This document shows positions 10,130-21,800 of a stretch of DNA of 64,000 nt, in pieces. Within the stretch, counting starts at the first letter, position 1; the number at the start of each line of letters is the position of its first letter. This stretch comes from Nephrocerus scutellatus (lineage: Eukaryota > Arthropoda > Insecta > Diptera > Pipunculidae). Position numbers and translations under genes: made by a program. The stretch spans positions 117,035,908 through 117,099,907 of the forward strand of contig OX352763.1 of assembly GCA_947095585.1 (NCBI GenBank), in the 5' to 3' direction. The notes below the pieces were generated by a model. It made no database searches and was not told the DNA's origin. It worked only from the letters and a program-made list of their open reading frames with translations.

Positions 10130-11490
10130 ACAGGAAGTCCCTGAATAACGACAGGGCTTCGTTCCAGAAAATATCGACTTAACTGGGAACGATAGAAATC
10201 AAATCTACTTATCTGTCGACAGAGAAAACTGTCCTTAATTTAGAATCTCCTTTGAGCTACCATAGCAATCAGCAATCCATTGATTACTATATCTTCCAGA
10301 GTAGATGGGATAGAAATCCTCCCCGCGGCGTCCTCCTGGCTACATGGTGGAACCACCCTATTGACTTTAACAATCGTGCTTAAGAGCATATGATTGATTA
10401 GCTTGCATACTGTACAGTCAATCATTCATTATAGCCTCTGTCTTGACGTTATTGAAGGCCTTCAATCTGGAGGAACGCTAGAAGTGTATGGATTTTTGAA
10501 TCGTACGCCGCAACAGTGTACGAAGTGCTGTCTCTACAGACTTTGCATTATGTATGTTGAGACAGCCTATCTGTTGGGATCCACATTGTTATATAAACAT
10601 CTAATAACCTTTCCAGAGTTTTCAAAAGGCAGTTTTCAAAAAAAAGGAAGATAGGGTTATTGGTCGTAGGTTTTTTGGTGAGTATTGAGCACTAACGCAT
10701 TCCTTGATACTCCCGAGCCTAGACAGTGAGTTTCTAAGAGAAGTTCTAGACTTTCCTTGTTCGAAGCTGCCCATGAACCATCCGGTATTATTAAATAACT
10801 GGAATTGGTTGGATTGGTGCAAAGAATCTTTCTAAGGAGTGTAGTGTTTGAGACTCCTTCCATTTTATCGTAGAAGAGTCTCCCAAGATTTCCCATGTGC
10901 CTTCCTTAAGTCTCTTTAAGAATGAATCCCCTTAGTTCAGGGGGCCACAATACTGGTTTATGTTTACCCCTTGGGGTAGACGGTACGACACGTTGCGACC
11001 GGGGACAGGATGTATGCCTTAGGAACTGTGTTCACCATGCAATCAGTTCTTCTACTGTCACGGGGAGTTTTTCATAATAAGAACTTCTCCAAAATCAGCC
11101 TGTACGAGTTCAAGTTTGTCCTTCTCTTGTTTTTAAAGGTGTTCTGTATGACAGGATGAAGGTCGAGATTAGAAGTGGTCAAAGAAGGAGTGATCTTTCG
11201 CTAACCTACATACCCTAACCATGTGGAAATTCGTTTCAGAGATGACCGTTATATCTAGCACTTCTCGTCTATTTTTAGTGATAAAGGTTGGCTCTTGTCC
11301 TATATAGGTTAGTATTTAATAGATATTCAAAAAATGGCTCAGCCCTTTAATTTATGTCAGTACTTCTTATTCTTTGATAAGAATAAGGTCCTCTGCCGAT
11401 TCGGCCAGTCTACGGATAAGTTATGGTTAGCACTTCTTCGAATTCTTGCCTTAATGATTGTACTTTTAACTGCACTCGGTCGTATTTTTC
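10130..11490 (-). mobile_element. I/LOA-like LINE, endonuclease end to reverse transcriptase (degenerate)
   Basis: Reading the minus strand from 11490: frameshifted endonuclease C-terminal region with ISETI-like and VEELI stretches, a linker reading DGSWAASNKESLELLLETH, RT entry with KTLERLLDVYI, then QHTM..KVCRDS corresponding to the 'QHAYxKGKSVETALH' block, a motif A region (QIEGLQ...) and HMLLSTIVKV near 10390. Many stops and frameshifts. The same family occurs at 38905-40245, 40645-42500 and 51300-52875. Confidence 0.75.
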
Positions 11491-12299
11491 CCTGGAATTC
11501 AAAATAATGCGTTTCGTTTATCTTTTACTTACAAGTACTTAATTTATAATTACCGCAAAATGGAAGTAAGCAAGAAACCTGAAGAGGGCACTTTTGAGAA
11601 CAGATAACTTTGGGACAGTTTTCGGTTCGATATAAAGATAAAATTTTATGTTCCTTACTCCGAATAGGTTTGTTTCTCGGATATTGCATCTTTTTCTAAT
11701 AAAACGCATTCTGCAAAATTTTGTAGCAGTTCTTTTCTCAGAAATGTCAGAGTTTTTTTCAAGGTTCAGGCTTAGCGCATATTGAGCACAGCACAGCATA
11801 GCACGGAAACTGTGTCACACTTGTTAGCGCCGATGTAGGTACAAAATTGCCGTGTTCCATTATCTACTAGCATAATTTTTGTGTTTAAGTATACAATTAC
11901 ACTTAAGCGAGCAAGTACGGTCGCGTGTAGCAAGATGTATTTGTGCCGTGCAAAAAACCAAGCAAATAGTGGTGCATTCAAGAATTTTAGTGGTTAGCTG
12001 TTGCTAGCGAAGCAGTTTATTGTGTTGTTACGAAAAGTAGTTGGTAGCGCAGATAATGAAATTCTAATACTGCATACTAAAAATAGGCACTGAATTAGAA
12101 TTAAGCACTTTTGAATAGCATACTTTTAGGCTGTAAGATTTATTAGATTATTTGAAATAGAACCGCCTGAAATTTGTGAAATACATGATTGAACATGCAG
12201 TTTATTTTTAGAAGATGACTCATATTACATATGACATATATATGACATATATATGTGTATGAGTATGGTTAGTTGTAAATAATAGAAGTTGGCACTATT
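11491..12299. other. Unassigned AT-rich DNA with a short perfect palindrome
   Basis: No gene recognised. At 12234-12256 an 11-base arm 'acatatatatg' is followed by one base and its exact reverse complement, inside a TATGACATA-type duplication. Confidence 0.5.
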
Positions 12300-13265
12300 T
12301 TCTGGATAGTGCTGATCTAGCAGTTAGTCTGATCCGTTCGTATCTGTCAGGCAGATCCCAGTGTGTCTCCATCGCAGGCGAATGTTTCGCATTAGCACCA
12401 ATAACTAAAGGAGTCCCACCGGATACAATCCTGGGACCTATCTTGTTCAGCCTCTTTATAAATGATTTACTCTCAGTATTAAAGCATTGTCTAATACATT
12501 CGTATGCTGATGATGTGCAAGTTGCTCATGCAATAAGTCTGTCTAATCCTGGGGTGGATGTATCTTACCGTAATGATGATCTAACTGGATCTCGAAGAAT
12601 CAGCTTATTTTGAATATCATTAAAAACCACTCCATTTTACAAGATCAAGTCAGTCACATGCTTAAGCCGATACTGATAAATGGACAGCAATTACAGTTCT
12701 CTAATACAGTGGTGGGCGTGAGTTTTACACTGGATTAGAATCTATCGTGGGATTTGCACCTCAGCGGTTTGGTCAATCTTACGTAAGCTCTACTTGGAAA
12801 AAGATATCTTATCAGTCCATATGACGACAAAACTGATTTGATCATTGGCTATGCTGGAGTATTGAAGTATATTCTGGTAGGAGTCTAATGTTCGAATTCG
12901 CGTGTGCAGTTTATTTATTTCCTTAGACTATATGACCATATCTCGGATCTATCCTTTCGCTTCATGGGGATGGAATTTAACAGTTATATCAGATTGAGAG
13001 TTGTCCATCTTCTATTTAAAAATATCAATAAACGACAACCTGTCTATACGATAATTTAAAATTTTCGATTTCCTCTAGAACTAGAAATTTACTAATTCTA
13101 ATGCACTGGACCTTTGTTATGGAAAAGTCGTTTCTAGTAAGATCCTGTGGTATATGGAATATGGCCTGCCAACTTTAATTAGGAATTCGATAACTCTTGC
13201 GATCTTCACCTGTCACTGTAAACAACACCTGAGTTCTACATAATTGACAGTTTTTCCTTTTGTTC
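12300..13265 (+). mobile_element. Jockey-like LINE, reverse transcriptase palm to C-terminus
   Basis: The plus strand opens with IRSYLSGRSQCVSIAGE, then ITKGVPPDTILGPILFSLF (motif B, canonical 'QGSILGP'), INDLL and SYADDVQVAHA (YADD catalytic motif retained). Downstream frames are broken; the C-terminal 'SRNLL......W.FVM.KSFL.RSCGIWN' signature of Jockey elements appears near 13075-13165. 5'-truncated and dead. Confidence 0.85.
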
Positions 13266-14115
13266 TATTTTGTTGTCGCTTTCGCGGTAGTTAAGTACTG
13301 TGATATATCTTTCGTGTATTTACCTAATGCATTTAAATAAGAAAATGTCGAGGTTTTTGAGTGGGTCATGTTTCCAGAATATTATTATTATAAATATTAC
13401 TATTACTATGGTAAATAGTAAGACAATCGGCGATGTGACTATCGGAGAAATCGCAAATATAATTATTGTTATTGATATTCTATCTATATCCTATATAGTA
13501 TAGCCAGGAAGGTTTGGTAATTTTGAATTTAAATTTAAATCTCGGGTACCGTATCGGGCACAACTCTGTCGATCTGCTAGAAAGAATACAAAAAATTAAA
13601 ACCGTAACCATATCGAACATGAAGGAAACAAATGCTTTCCTCCATCTTGGGTGGACTTAAAATGCTATTTGAGTCGATGGTGCAAGACATCTCCACGATG
13701 ATATATTGGTAGTCACTTCTCCAAAGATTTATGTGTTCTTTATTGCTTGAGAAAATATCTATAGCAGATATGCTACGCAGATGACACCACACTTTAGAGT
13801 AGGGTCGTTTTTCTTATGATAATATTCCTGTTGCTCTTTTAAGAATCTGTTCTTCATCTAATGCGGAGGATACAGGATATAAAAGCGTCCAATAACGCTG
13901 CAGGTATCGTGCGTTAACAATTTGCCAAAGGAACCTAACTATATAAGCAATAAGGTTTGATTGATTTATGTGATGTGTATTGGATAAGCCTCTCATGTTG
14001 TAAACGATGCTTTTAACTTAATCTATCAAATTAAGTCCTCCTTTGTTGTTAAAAAGATGTTTATATTCACCAGTAATTGACCAAATTGTGAAAATCAAAC
14101 ATTGTGCCTCAGTTG
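13266..14115. other. Unassigned DNA, possible weak LINE remnant on the minus strand
   Basis: ATT/TAT-rich stretch at 13378-13410. A minus-strand reading at 13996-13814 (NTHHINQSNLIAYIVRFLWQ) has a LINE-tail flavour but no diagnostic motif. Otherwise nothing recognised. Confidence 0.35.
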
Positions 14116-14119
14116 GTGA

Positions 14120-14795
14120 GTGGGTGGATCGATTCACTGATTTATAAAATCACAAGATATGGTTTCCCACATCAGTTAGTAAAAATAATCATATCAATGA
14201 TATACGGGAAGAAATTTGGTGTAACAGATAATACAAAAAGGACAGTTGGAGTTTTCAATATCGCTAATGGTCTTCCACAGGGCTCAATAACGGCGCCACT
14301 TATGTTTAATATATTTATTTTTGAGATGCTGAAGGATATGGATGCGTCACTCGGTTGGGGTGGCGACATTATGCTATATGTGCACGGCTCTCGAGTCGGG
14401 GAAAGTCAAAGAAATTTGCAAAGCAAATTCAATGCATTTCAGGCATACTGCGAAACGTGGAAGTTTAAGATTAGCTATTCAAAATGCGAAGTTATACTGT
14501 TTCGCATCCCTTTACGGTTCGGACATAACGATCGTCGACATAATTGGAAAAACGGCAGAATAAGAAGATTGTCCCAAGGTAAACCTCGAATAGCAAATTG
14601 GAGAAAACGGCGTTGGATGCTCTCGATTCAGGAAACACGAACTTGATGAAAGGGGGACTACGCTTGATTAGCATATTCGAGGAGGTGGCGGACAAAAATG
14701 ATGTAGAGGCCTCCGGTCACATAAGGGATGGAACATTTTGGCAAGGCAAGGCCAAGTGCCAAGTGATGAGTTGCCTTTAAGAACTATTTCATCAA
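14120..14795 (+). mobile_element. Jockey-like LINE, central reverse transcriptase
   Basis: The plus strand reads DSLIYKITRYGFPHQLVKII, SMIYGKKFGV, FNIANGLPQGSITAPLMFNI (motif B 'LPQGSI.APL') and, further on, the motif C region as GGDIMLYVHGS: the expected Y-A-D-D is corrupted, with its position in a frame-disturbed stretch. Then W-K-F-K-I and the conserved KCEVILFR. The frame decays after 14520. The family differs from the Jockey-like elements at 12300-13265 and 18751-20890. Confidence 0.8.
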
Positions 14796-15285
14796 TACAA
14801 TTGTCATATCTGTTCTGGTGCGCCTAAAACTACTTTGCATAAGCAAAACCGTGCGCTAAGACTTATCGCGAAATTAATAGATTCGCTTGAACACCGTAGG
14901 AACGATTCCTGCTTGTCACTGTTTTATCGCTTCTTCCACAGCGGTGCTAAAGAGAATTAACCAGATGCATGCCACCTCTCCTTGAGTTCAACCGCATTAC
15001 TCGTGGCGCTATAAAAGCTCATTAGTTTACCCATAAGCCCACCTTCGGACATACAGTAAAGTTCAGGGATTCGTTCTTCAGCCGTACAACACGAATGTAG
15101 AATGCTTTGCCAAGCTCTGTCTTTCCACATCAGTCATTCAAGACACAAGCTCATAGACATCTCCTCTTTTCTCCTCCTTTTTCTTAACGCCTACGCTGTT
15201 CCAAGCATATGGCCGAGCATTATAAGGGTGCGAACCCCTTTCCGCGTGCTCGAACTATAAAAAAAACAAAAAAAATCAATATGAG
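14796..15285 (+). mobile_element. Jockey-like LINE 3' end with poly(A) tail
   Basis: C-terminal region reading GAPKTTLHK, IDSLEHRRNDSCLSLFYRFF and a frameshifted 'WNALPSSVFP'-like segment, followed by a 3' UTR with 'tataagggtgcgaacccctt' and an A-rich tail at about 15258-15280. This 3' UTR is shared with 42825-42955 and, split by an insertion, with 56580-56888 plus 58736-58785. Related coding pieces lie at 32658-32745. Confidence 0.85.
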
Positions 15286-15289
15286 AACG

Positions 15290-16265
15290 GGAATTTAGCT
15301 CCACCCAATACGCCGAGGTGACGAAAAGTTTGCACGCAGAATATGGGTTGGCCGTAATGTCAAGAAGGGGGCTTGTTGAACTTGCGATATAAGGAATTGA
15401 TTGGCATTTGGTGATTTTTGACGCACCAGGTCGAAAAACTATTTAGGTCTGATTTAAGGAGTCAGGAGAAAAAAAAAGTTTGAAAAATTTGATATCGTCC
15501 GTGTACAGAGGGGGCGGAGTGTTTGATGACCATCATTTGTAATAAAAATGAAAAGAAAGGGGTCAAGATGGCTGTCTTTTTAGGATTCCAGAAGCTGTCC
15601 AAAATGTGGACGATAGGACGGATCTGAAGCGAAAGCTATTACCCTTTTCCATATCAGAAGGCAGACAATTTAAAAAGAATTAATTGATGAGATATCTTTT
15701 CAAAAGTCTTTTTGAAATCAGCTACAACAACGTCGGCTTCGTTTCCACTTTCTAAGGCTGAAAGGTCGAATGACACGAATTTAAGGAGTTAGTGTTGGTT
15801 GATCTACCTTTCGTAAAGCCGTGCTGCCTGTGGGAAATAAGAGACTTGCAATCGAAGCTTAAGGCTTCGTATAAAATAAGAGTTCGGATATATGAGAAAG
15901 TTAAGCAATGGAGTTCTAATTAGTTACATCACCCTTTGATCCTATATTGTGTATCAGGGATCTTCCAAATCTGTGGAAATTCCCCTTGTGAAAGGGAAGA
16001 AGTAAAAAAGGGGGGATTGCGGAGTTAGGAGAAGTTAATTAGGTATTTGAAATAATAAGGGTCCGTTAGGAATGAGTTGAAGGCGAAAGATTGTTTGAAA
16101 AAGGTACCAAAAAAGTTTGCAATGGTATATCGGTTGACGATGTGTTTTGTAAGAGAGTGATGAAGGGTAGTCGTCGGACTTCCTTTTATAAAATTCTCTA
16201 TATTAACTTCGATTGCCCGTTGCACGTCTGTCTGTCGTGGAATCTTGCGATCAATTTTTAACCCA
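15290..16265 (-). mobile_element. LINE reverse transcriptase, CR1/RTE-like, highly degraded
   Basis: In scattered frames the minus strand reads QHGFTKGRSTNTN, then a motif A region, and LYTDDIKFFK (a YADD-type motif C with Thr for Ala) followed by the F-T-W-C-like block. Begins right after the poly(A) of the Jockey element, in opposite orientation. Dead. Confidence 0.7.
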
Positions 16266-16324
16266 CTTCCCAAAGACCGATTTCATTTAAATTTTGCACA
16301 CATGTGTACTTACGGACACTTTCT

Positions 16325-16790
16325 ATTAAACCCTTCCCTATAGAAACATAACTTGATCAGTTATTAGATTATAAGCATTCCTTAGACGTTTGTTTTTCAA
16401 GAAAGGGGCGTCCTTATAGATACATAACTTGATCAGTTATCAGATCATTAGCATTCCTCAGACTTTTTCAAGGTAAGGGCTTCCTTATAGAAACATAAAT
16501 TGATCAATTGTCAGATCATTTACATTCCTTGAACGTATCTCTTTCAAGGAAAAGGCTTCCTTATAGACGTATAACTTGATCAGTTATCAGATCATAAGCA
16601 TTCCTTAGACGTTTCTTATTTAAGAAAAGGGCTGCCTTATAGATACATAACTTGATCAGTTATCAGATCATAAGCATTCCTTAGACGTTTCTTATTTAAG
16701 AAAAGGGCTGCCTTATAGATACATAACTTGATCAGTTATCAGATCATTAGCATTCCATAGGCGCTTCTTATTCAGTACTTTATATTGTCA
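16325..16790 (+). repeat. 76-bp tandem array, six copies
   Basis: Copies are phased by 'cttgatcagttat' with TTGATCA starting at 16353, 16429, 16500, 16576, 16652 and 16728 (spacings 76, 71, 76, 76, 76). Copies 4-6 are nearly identical, including 'cattccttagacgtttctta' and 'aagaaaagggctg', so the array was recently expanded at its 3' side. Each unit carries the palindrome TGATCA in an imperfect larger dyad. The 60-80 bp before the array ('aaagaccgatttcatttaaa') resembles the Helitron/MITE-like repeats elsewhere in the window. Confidence 0.95.
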
Positions 16791-18044
16791 AACCACTGGG
16801 GTGCTCATCCAGTAGGACTGACAAAGCTATGTCTTTCCCAACAGCTTATTTTTTTGCTGTGGTATTAGCCCCATTGACTTCATGGAAGGGTTCTGAACTC
16901 TGAAAGGTGGTGATGATTGTGACAAAGTTGAAACTTTACACCCGAGCACTCATCACTAGGGTATTGTGCTCGGAGACTCACATTGTTGGATCTACATCTT
17001 GATTAATTGCTACATCAACTCAAGAACTCAACCAGCGTACTTGTGAATAAAGCAGCTATACGGAAATTGTATATCGCGGTACATTATCGTATCTTGTGTA
17101 CGTATTCGTAATCAATATGATTTTGTACGCGCCGGAAATCGGACCGATGTGTCTGAACCAACGTTTCTAATCACTACACCACCCACACTGACAACTACAG
17201 ACTACGAATATAGTTCTACAAACAGCAGCAACATGACACTTCAACAGATCCAAGCATTCCTTTTTATTAAAAAATTAGCAATAGTCTTGTCAATGTACTA
17301 AACAATGTACTCCCTATAAGCTTGTAAGTGCACCACAGACGAGTCCTAATGGCACATCCATTAATTCCCCACACACACATATTACTAAATAAAAAAAAGA
17401 ATAAATCAAACTTGCTGGGTAAGGCAAATGTACAAAATGGAGCTTAAAAGAGAGTAGTTTTGAATAATGGATTTATGTTATATGTACATAGTTGGGTACA
17501 TACATATATTATATTATTCCCATTGTGTTCTGCTGTTCTATGTCAAAGGGGAATAGAACGTTAAAGGGAGCCTTGTCCATACGAGAACCATTTTCAAATC
17601 AAAACAGCATTGGTTTGGACTGTGAATAGGAATTCGCCACTAGGTAGTATATTGTGTAGTCTATTGTAGTAGTTTAGAGAAGTGTTTGTTTGTAGATAGA
17701 TAAATAAATGTAGTTGTCCTGTTTGCTGGAAAGGCTGGAAAGGGAAATTGTTTGCCCTAGTTTTCGCTTGCAGAAATATTAAATACGCTTCTGAACCAAT
17801 GCTCATGCTGGCTCAGCGCAGCTGCCTGTAGTTATGATGTAGTATTTACGAGGTATGTTCAAATGGTAATCCGACTGTATGCATGCGGAAACAACACTAA
17901 TGGCTTCACCATAATTTTCGCTTATAGGAAACCAGATGCTACCTTTAGAAAATCCAACATCTGCTCCTCAATTAGGATAGTTAATCGCAAATTCAATGTA
18001 GCGCCATCTTTCTCGGGCCAGCCTTTGAAACCAAGTACCGCTTA
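16791..18044. other. Unassigned DNA with a possible mariner end
   Basis: No gene recognised. 'tacgaggtatgttcaaatgg' at 17847-17866 resembles the terminal bases of mariner-type elements, but no matching opposite end was found. Otherwise unremarkable AT-rich DNA. Confidence 0.35.
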
Positions 18045-18190
18045 AAGCCAACAAATCCTACTTTAGTCTGTAAAGATTCGGCAAATCCAGGAAACCGTAA
18101 CATCCAAGCGGCTGGTGTATAAGATAAAGTGGTCAACCTGTCCTTACATATGAATCCGAGACTGTGTGCTTAACAAAAATCAATCTGACA
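18045..18190 (+). mobile_element. RTE-like LINE fragment
   Basis: About 145 bp corresponding to the 'KANKAYFSLSRLFKSRNL...LVYKTM' block seen in the better copies at 59875-61790 and 45090-46858. Here frameshifted: 'ccaacaaatcctactttagt', then 'ctggtgtataagat', then a Y-E-S-E-T reading. Confidence 0.7.
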
Positions 18191-18254
18191 AAATTCTTAC
18201 GTTTGAGACACAATTCTTACGGAAAAATGTTTACCCCGTATATGAGAAACTTTG

Positions 18255-18420
18255 CAAACACGTACTAATAACAATTTACTAACAACCTCCCTACCAACGA
18301 CCAACCATTTTCCACCAAAAACCATACCACAACATCCTACCAACAACCCCCAACCAACAAATCTCAAATAACAACCCCCTACCAAAAAAACTCTAGGTAG
18401 GTAGGTAGGTAGCCTAGCTC
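18255..18420. repeat. C/A-rich CCAACAA-type degenerate repeat and (GTAG)n
   Basis: Strand-asymmetric tract with recurrent 'ccaacaa', 'ctaccaa' and 'ataccac' units (18260-18390), ended by four GTAG units at about 18395-18413. Confidence 0.7.
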
Positions 18421-18499
18421 TAGAGTTCGCCACTTTGATGCCACATAATTCGAGATACCTAACATAACAATGTATATTTGAGTAGTTCATATCCAGACT

Positions 18500-18750
18500 G
18501 TAGCGTTCAGAAACGAGATCAACCCGGTGATCCTGTAATCTGAAAGCTCTTTCAGGTCGGCGAAAAATGGTTTACTTAAAGTGCGGAGTCTTTTCCCTGC
18601 TAGGGCCGGACAAGAACACAAACAGTTTATGAGAGTTTCTTTCTCATTTACATTCTTATAACTTCCGCAGAAGTTGTTGTGCAGTATACCCTACTTGCCA
18701 CCATGGCTGCCAACTGCCCAGTGGCCCGTGCTAATAGCCTCATTTTCCGC
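18500..18750 (-). mobile_element. LINE RNase H zinc tail joined to a foreign RT
   Basis: The minus strand reads STGHWAVGSHGGK, NNFCGSYKN and LCSCPALAGKRLRTLSKPF, the tail domain that follows RNase H in I/LOA-type LINEs (intact relative at 24980-25200 on the other strand). The RT directly upstream (18751-20890) is of Jockey type, which has no such tail, so the join near 18750 is a chimera. Confidence 0.75.
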
Positions 18751-20890
18751 GATGCAAGTGCCATTCATGGATAATGGCATGGTATTTAGGATTCGCTTAG
18801 ACGACAGGAGACAGCATTGGGTTTTGGAAGCGTTAAACTATACTCGATTGCTTTCTCCCCATTTTATTATGCTGTATAGGTCAGAATTTAACGTGCTTAA
18901 CATATGTAGTTGTTTGAGTTCCAAATAAGAAGTGGAGGGACTTTCCTCAAACTTATATGAGAAGCTAAGAGTGCTGTCTTCAGCGAAAGATTGAATTGGA
19001 TTAGAAGTCACAGATAAGAGATCATTAAAAAAATGAGAAAGAGTGTCGGGGACAAAACAGACCCCAGCATTTATGTGATGTACTTCAGACTTGAAACCGT
19101 CCTATACAACTTGAATTGGCCGGTCCAAAAGATAGCTTCTAATCCAGTGAAGCAGTTTATAAGCGACTCCATAAGCACGCATTTTGGACAAAAGTGCTTG
19201 ATGGCAAACTCTGTCAAATGCCTTAGAAATATCGAGTGCAACAGCTTTGCTTTCACCAAATTGATTCAAAGACCGGCTCCACTGTTCGGTGATATATACC
19301 ATCAAATCACCAGTGAAACGTTGCCCATGAAATCCGTACTGCTGATCACTAAGGATTTCGTTGGTTTCAAGATATTTCATGAGCTGAAAATTGATCAGCG
19401 TTTCCATGACCCTGGAAAGATTGTAAGTGCTGTGGGTCAGTACGAATGAGATTACAGTTCGCCTTTTTTGGGTATTGGCTGGACAAAGGCTATTTTCCAA
19501 CTACTCGGGAAGAGTCCAGAAGAATAGGATAGATGGAAAAGCTTACTCAATGGTAATGCCAGCTTGGAAGAACACCTCTGTAGAACCAATGGGGAAATAC
19601 CATCTGGCCCAGCGGATTTGTGAGTGTTGAGATCGTTTAAAATTCTAGCAAGTGCGAGAGTACAAGATCTGTCCCATAGAGTGTTCAATACTCGGAGGTG
19701 CAGGCGGCAGTAATGCACAATCTGGAAGTGCGAGGATAGCTGCAAAATGTGCAGCAAACACATTGGCTATGTTTCTTGAGTTGACAACTGGAGTGTCATT
19801 ATAAATGGTATTTGGTATTTTAGATTATTTTCACGAAAAATTTTTACTACCTTTGGCACATTGTAGTATTTTTTTCCTCACTTTTTGGTCGCCGAAGATG
19901 AGCATTGCATTCATTTCTGGCCCGTTTAGAATTAGTTCGGTTTTCCTCAGTAGGGTTTGCTTTGTAAAACCGAAAGCATACCTCTCTAATCCTAGAAACC
20001 TCTTTACAGCTTGAGTCATACCACAGTCATTGACAGGCCTATTCATGGAAGGAATAAAGTCTCATACCAATAAGGATGATGTTTGTGATCGCATTAGCGG
20101 CGGCATACACGTTATGGTTTCGTGACCAGTTGATTTTCCCAAAGAAGTTGTTAAGGCCGTCCCAATTGGCTTTCTCGTATTGCCATACAGTTTTTTGGGA
20201 GTTTTTTCTCTAATTGCGTGGTTTGTTAACGAGAAATTAGCTGATACAACACAATGGTCAGACGAGCCTTAAGGCGATAATACATTGACGGAGTAATTAT
20301 CAGGACGAGAGGTAAGGAACAAGTCGAGGGTGTTCGCGGAATGATTTGCAATGTCAGGTCTTCTTGTAGGCTCATTTACAAGCTGAGTAATGTGATTAAA
20401 CTCAGCGAACATCTCAACATTCCTCCCTACGGTTGTAGTCTGGCCAAAATGGCGAAGCCACCCAGAATTATGTGCATTAAAATCGGCCGCAATAACGATT
20501 TCAATGTTATCATCATTTGTGACAATTCTTGCAATTCAATCAAGCAGTGCACAAACTCGTAAAGAGTTGAAACTCTGTCTAAGTTGGGGCTTCTGTAAAG
20601 AAGCAGTAGTGAATGTTGAGCCCTTGTTTCATCACCCTCAGCCATATGAAATTAAATTCCGCATTGGAATATTGGCTTAGTTGAGGCAAAAGCTTAAACG
20701 CAACATCACTACGACATCAAACAATAATGGCATTAAGTTATACCCAGGCAGATTTAAATCCGAATTATAAGAATTCTCAAATACTTGAGTTTCGCTCAGT
20801 GCCAAAATTGCTGGCCTGTGGACATGTACATATGTAAACAAAACGAAAAAATTCGTTCTCAGCCCACGTATGTGGCTGACTAAGCTACAG
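18751..20890 (-). mobile_element. Jockey-like LINE, endonuclease and reverse transcriptase
   Basis: The longest Jockey-type copy here. The minus strand, from 20890: HIRGLRTNF, RPAILALSETQVFENS (endonuclease start), a decayed region with LYEFVHCLIEL and an SDHC-like site, linker, DLNTHKSAGPDGISPLVLQR, ETLINFQLMKYLE, DQQYGFHGQR, ALDISKAFDRVCHQALLSKM (motif A) and IRSYLLDRP. The catalytic motif C is near 18990 and reads SFAEDSTLS (Ala-Glu-Asp in place of Ala-Asp-Asp). Several frameshifts. A related plus-strand copy is at 55000-56575. Confidence 0.9.
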
Positions 20891-20945
20891 ACTGCCCTGC
20901 GACCGTCCCACCGTGTCATAGGTTCGAATCACCGGCACGGGAAAA
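20865..20945 (+). repeat. Possible tRNA-derived SINE promoter region
   Basis: 'tggctgactaagc' (A-box-like, about 20871) and 'ggttcgaatc' at about 20921-20930 (a full-match pol III B box). Followed by an A-rich stretch at about 20940-20965. Overlaps the 5' end of the minus-strand Jockey element, so the block may have been joined to that LINE. No 3' tail repeat was identified. Confidence 0.45.
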
Positions 20946-20964
20946 ACTTTTTTAAAGGAAAATA

Positions 20965-21315
20965 TCATCTTAATATATAAAAAATTGGTGCGTATGTATG
21001 TCTGACTATCACGGCTTAACCACTGAAGCTTTCCAACTTATATTCACCCAATATGTTTGTTTGTTTTTGTTTTTGTTTGTGTAAGACCCCAATAGGTGGC
21101 GCTGGGGTCGCTTTTTTTTTTCTTTCGAAAATTCTTATTTATGGACCGATTTTACTCAAATTCATACCATATAATATTTAAATAAAAAGAAAGTCGTTGC
21201 CAATAGGACTCGATGGGTGGCGCTGGGGTGGAAAATGTAGTTTCTCCTGTATATGATTTTCATATAAAGAATATCTGAACACGTATACATTTTTTGCCAC
21301 TATAAGTGTTGAATC
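20965..21315 (+). repeat. Helitron/MITE-like repeat with GGTGGCGCTGGGG cores
   Basis: Contains 'ggtggcgctggggt' twice (about 21095 and 21218) and 'ggaccgattttactcaaatt'. The complementary core 'agcgccacctac' occurs in 31250-31930, implying related inverted copies. No coding capacity. Confidence 0.5.
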
Positions 21316-21319
21316 TATA

Positions 21320-21480
21320 GTATTATGGGTTGGTGAGGTTGTCAGTTAGTGGGTTGATCAGTTGGTGGGTTGGTCAGTTGGCGGGAGGTCAGCTGGCGAG
21401 AGGTCATAGGGCCAGAGGTGGGCTGGGGGTCAGAGGGTGGGTGGAGTGGGCGGGTGTTAAGTTAGGTTGGGGACCCGGGA
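21320..21480 (+). repeat. G-rich degenerate minisatellite
   Basis: Decaying units such as 'gtcagttggtgggttg', 'ggtcagctggcgaga' and 'ggtcagagggtgggtgg', about 12-16 bases long. G-rich on the plus strand, with several GGG runs. Confidence 0.75.
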
Positions 21481-21800
21481 AACGCCGGGTACTTCCGCGT
21501 TCCGCTGGTATAAGCATAAAAAAGAAATCAACGAATATTGCTATGATGTATATAGAGCACAATGGTCAAATGAATAAGACTATCGACTACCGTCTGAACA
21601 TCTTCTTGATACAAGCTGTGAGCTGTGAAAGTATTTTTTACGGTGTCCCACCTCTCGCGAATGGGTGACAAACGTTCCGAAAGTTCGGATCCGGCCTTAA
21701 ATTGTAGGTCCTTGCCATTTGTGTCCAAAAATATAGATGCGCAACACAAATGGTCGCGAGAAGCTAGGCCTTAGACCGCAATGGTCTGTCGCGCCGAATA
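21481..21800. other. Unidentified GC-balanced block
   Basis: Locally less AT-rich. The minus strand has an open frame at 21749-21528 (with SERLSPIRERWDTVKNTF) of no recognised family. It could be the end of an unknown element adjoining the G-rich minisatellite. Confidence 0.25.

Noticed and set aside
16325..16790. CRISPR-like repeat array
   Set aside because: Units are contiguous tandem copies without unique spacers, in insect DNA.
20865..20945. A genuine tRNA gene
   Set aside because: A good B box but no cloverleaf acceptor or anticodon stem that I could pair.
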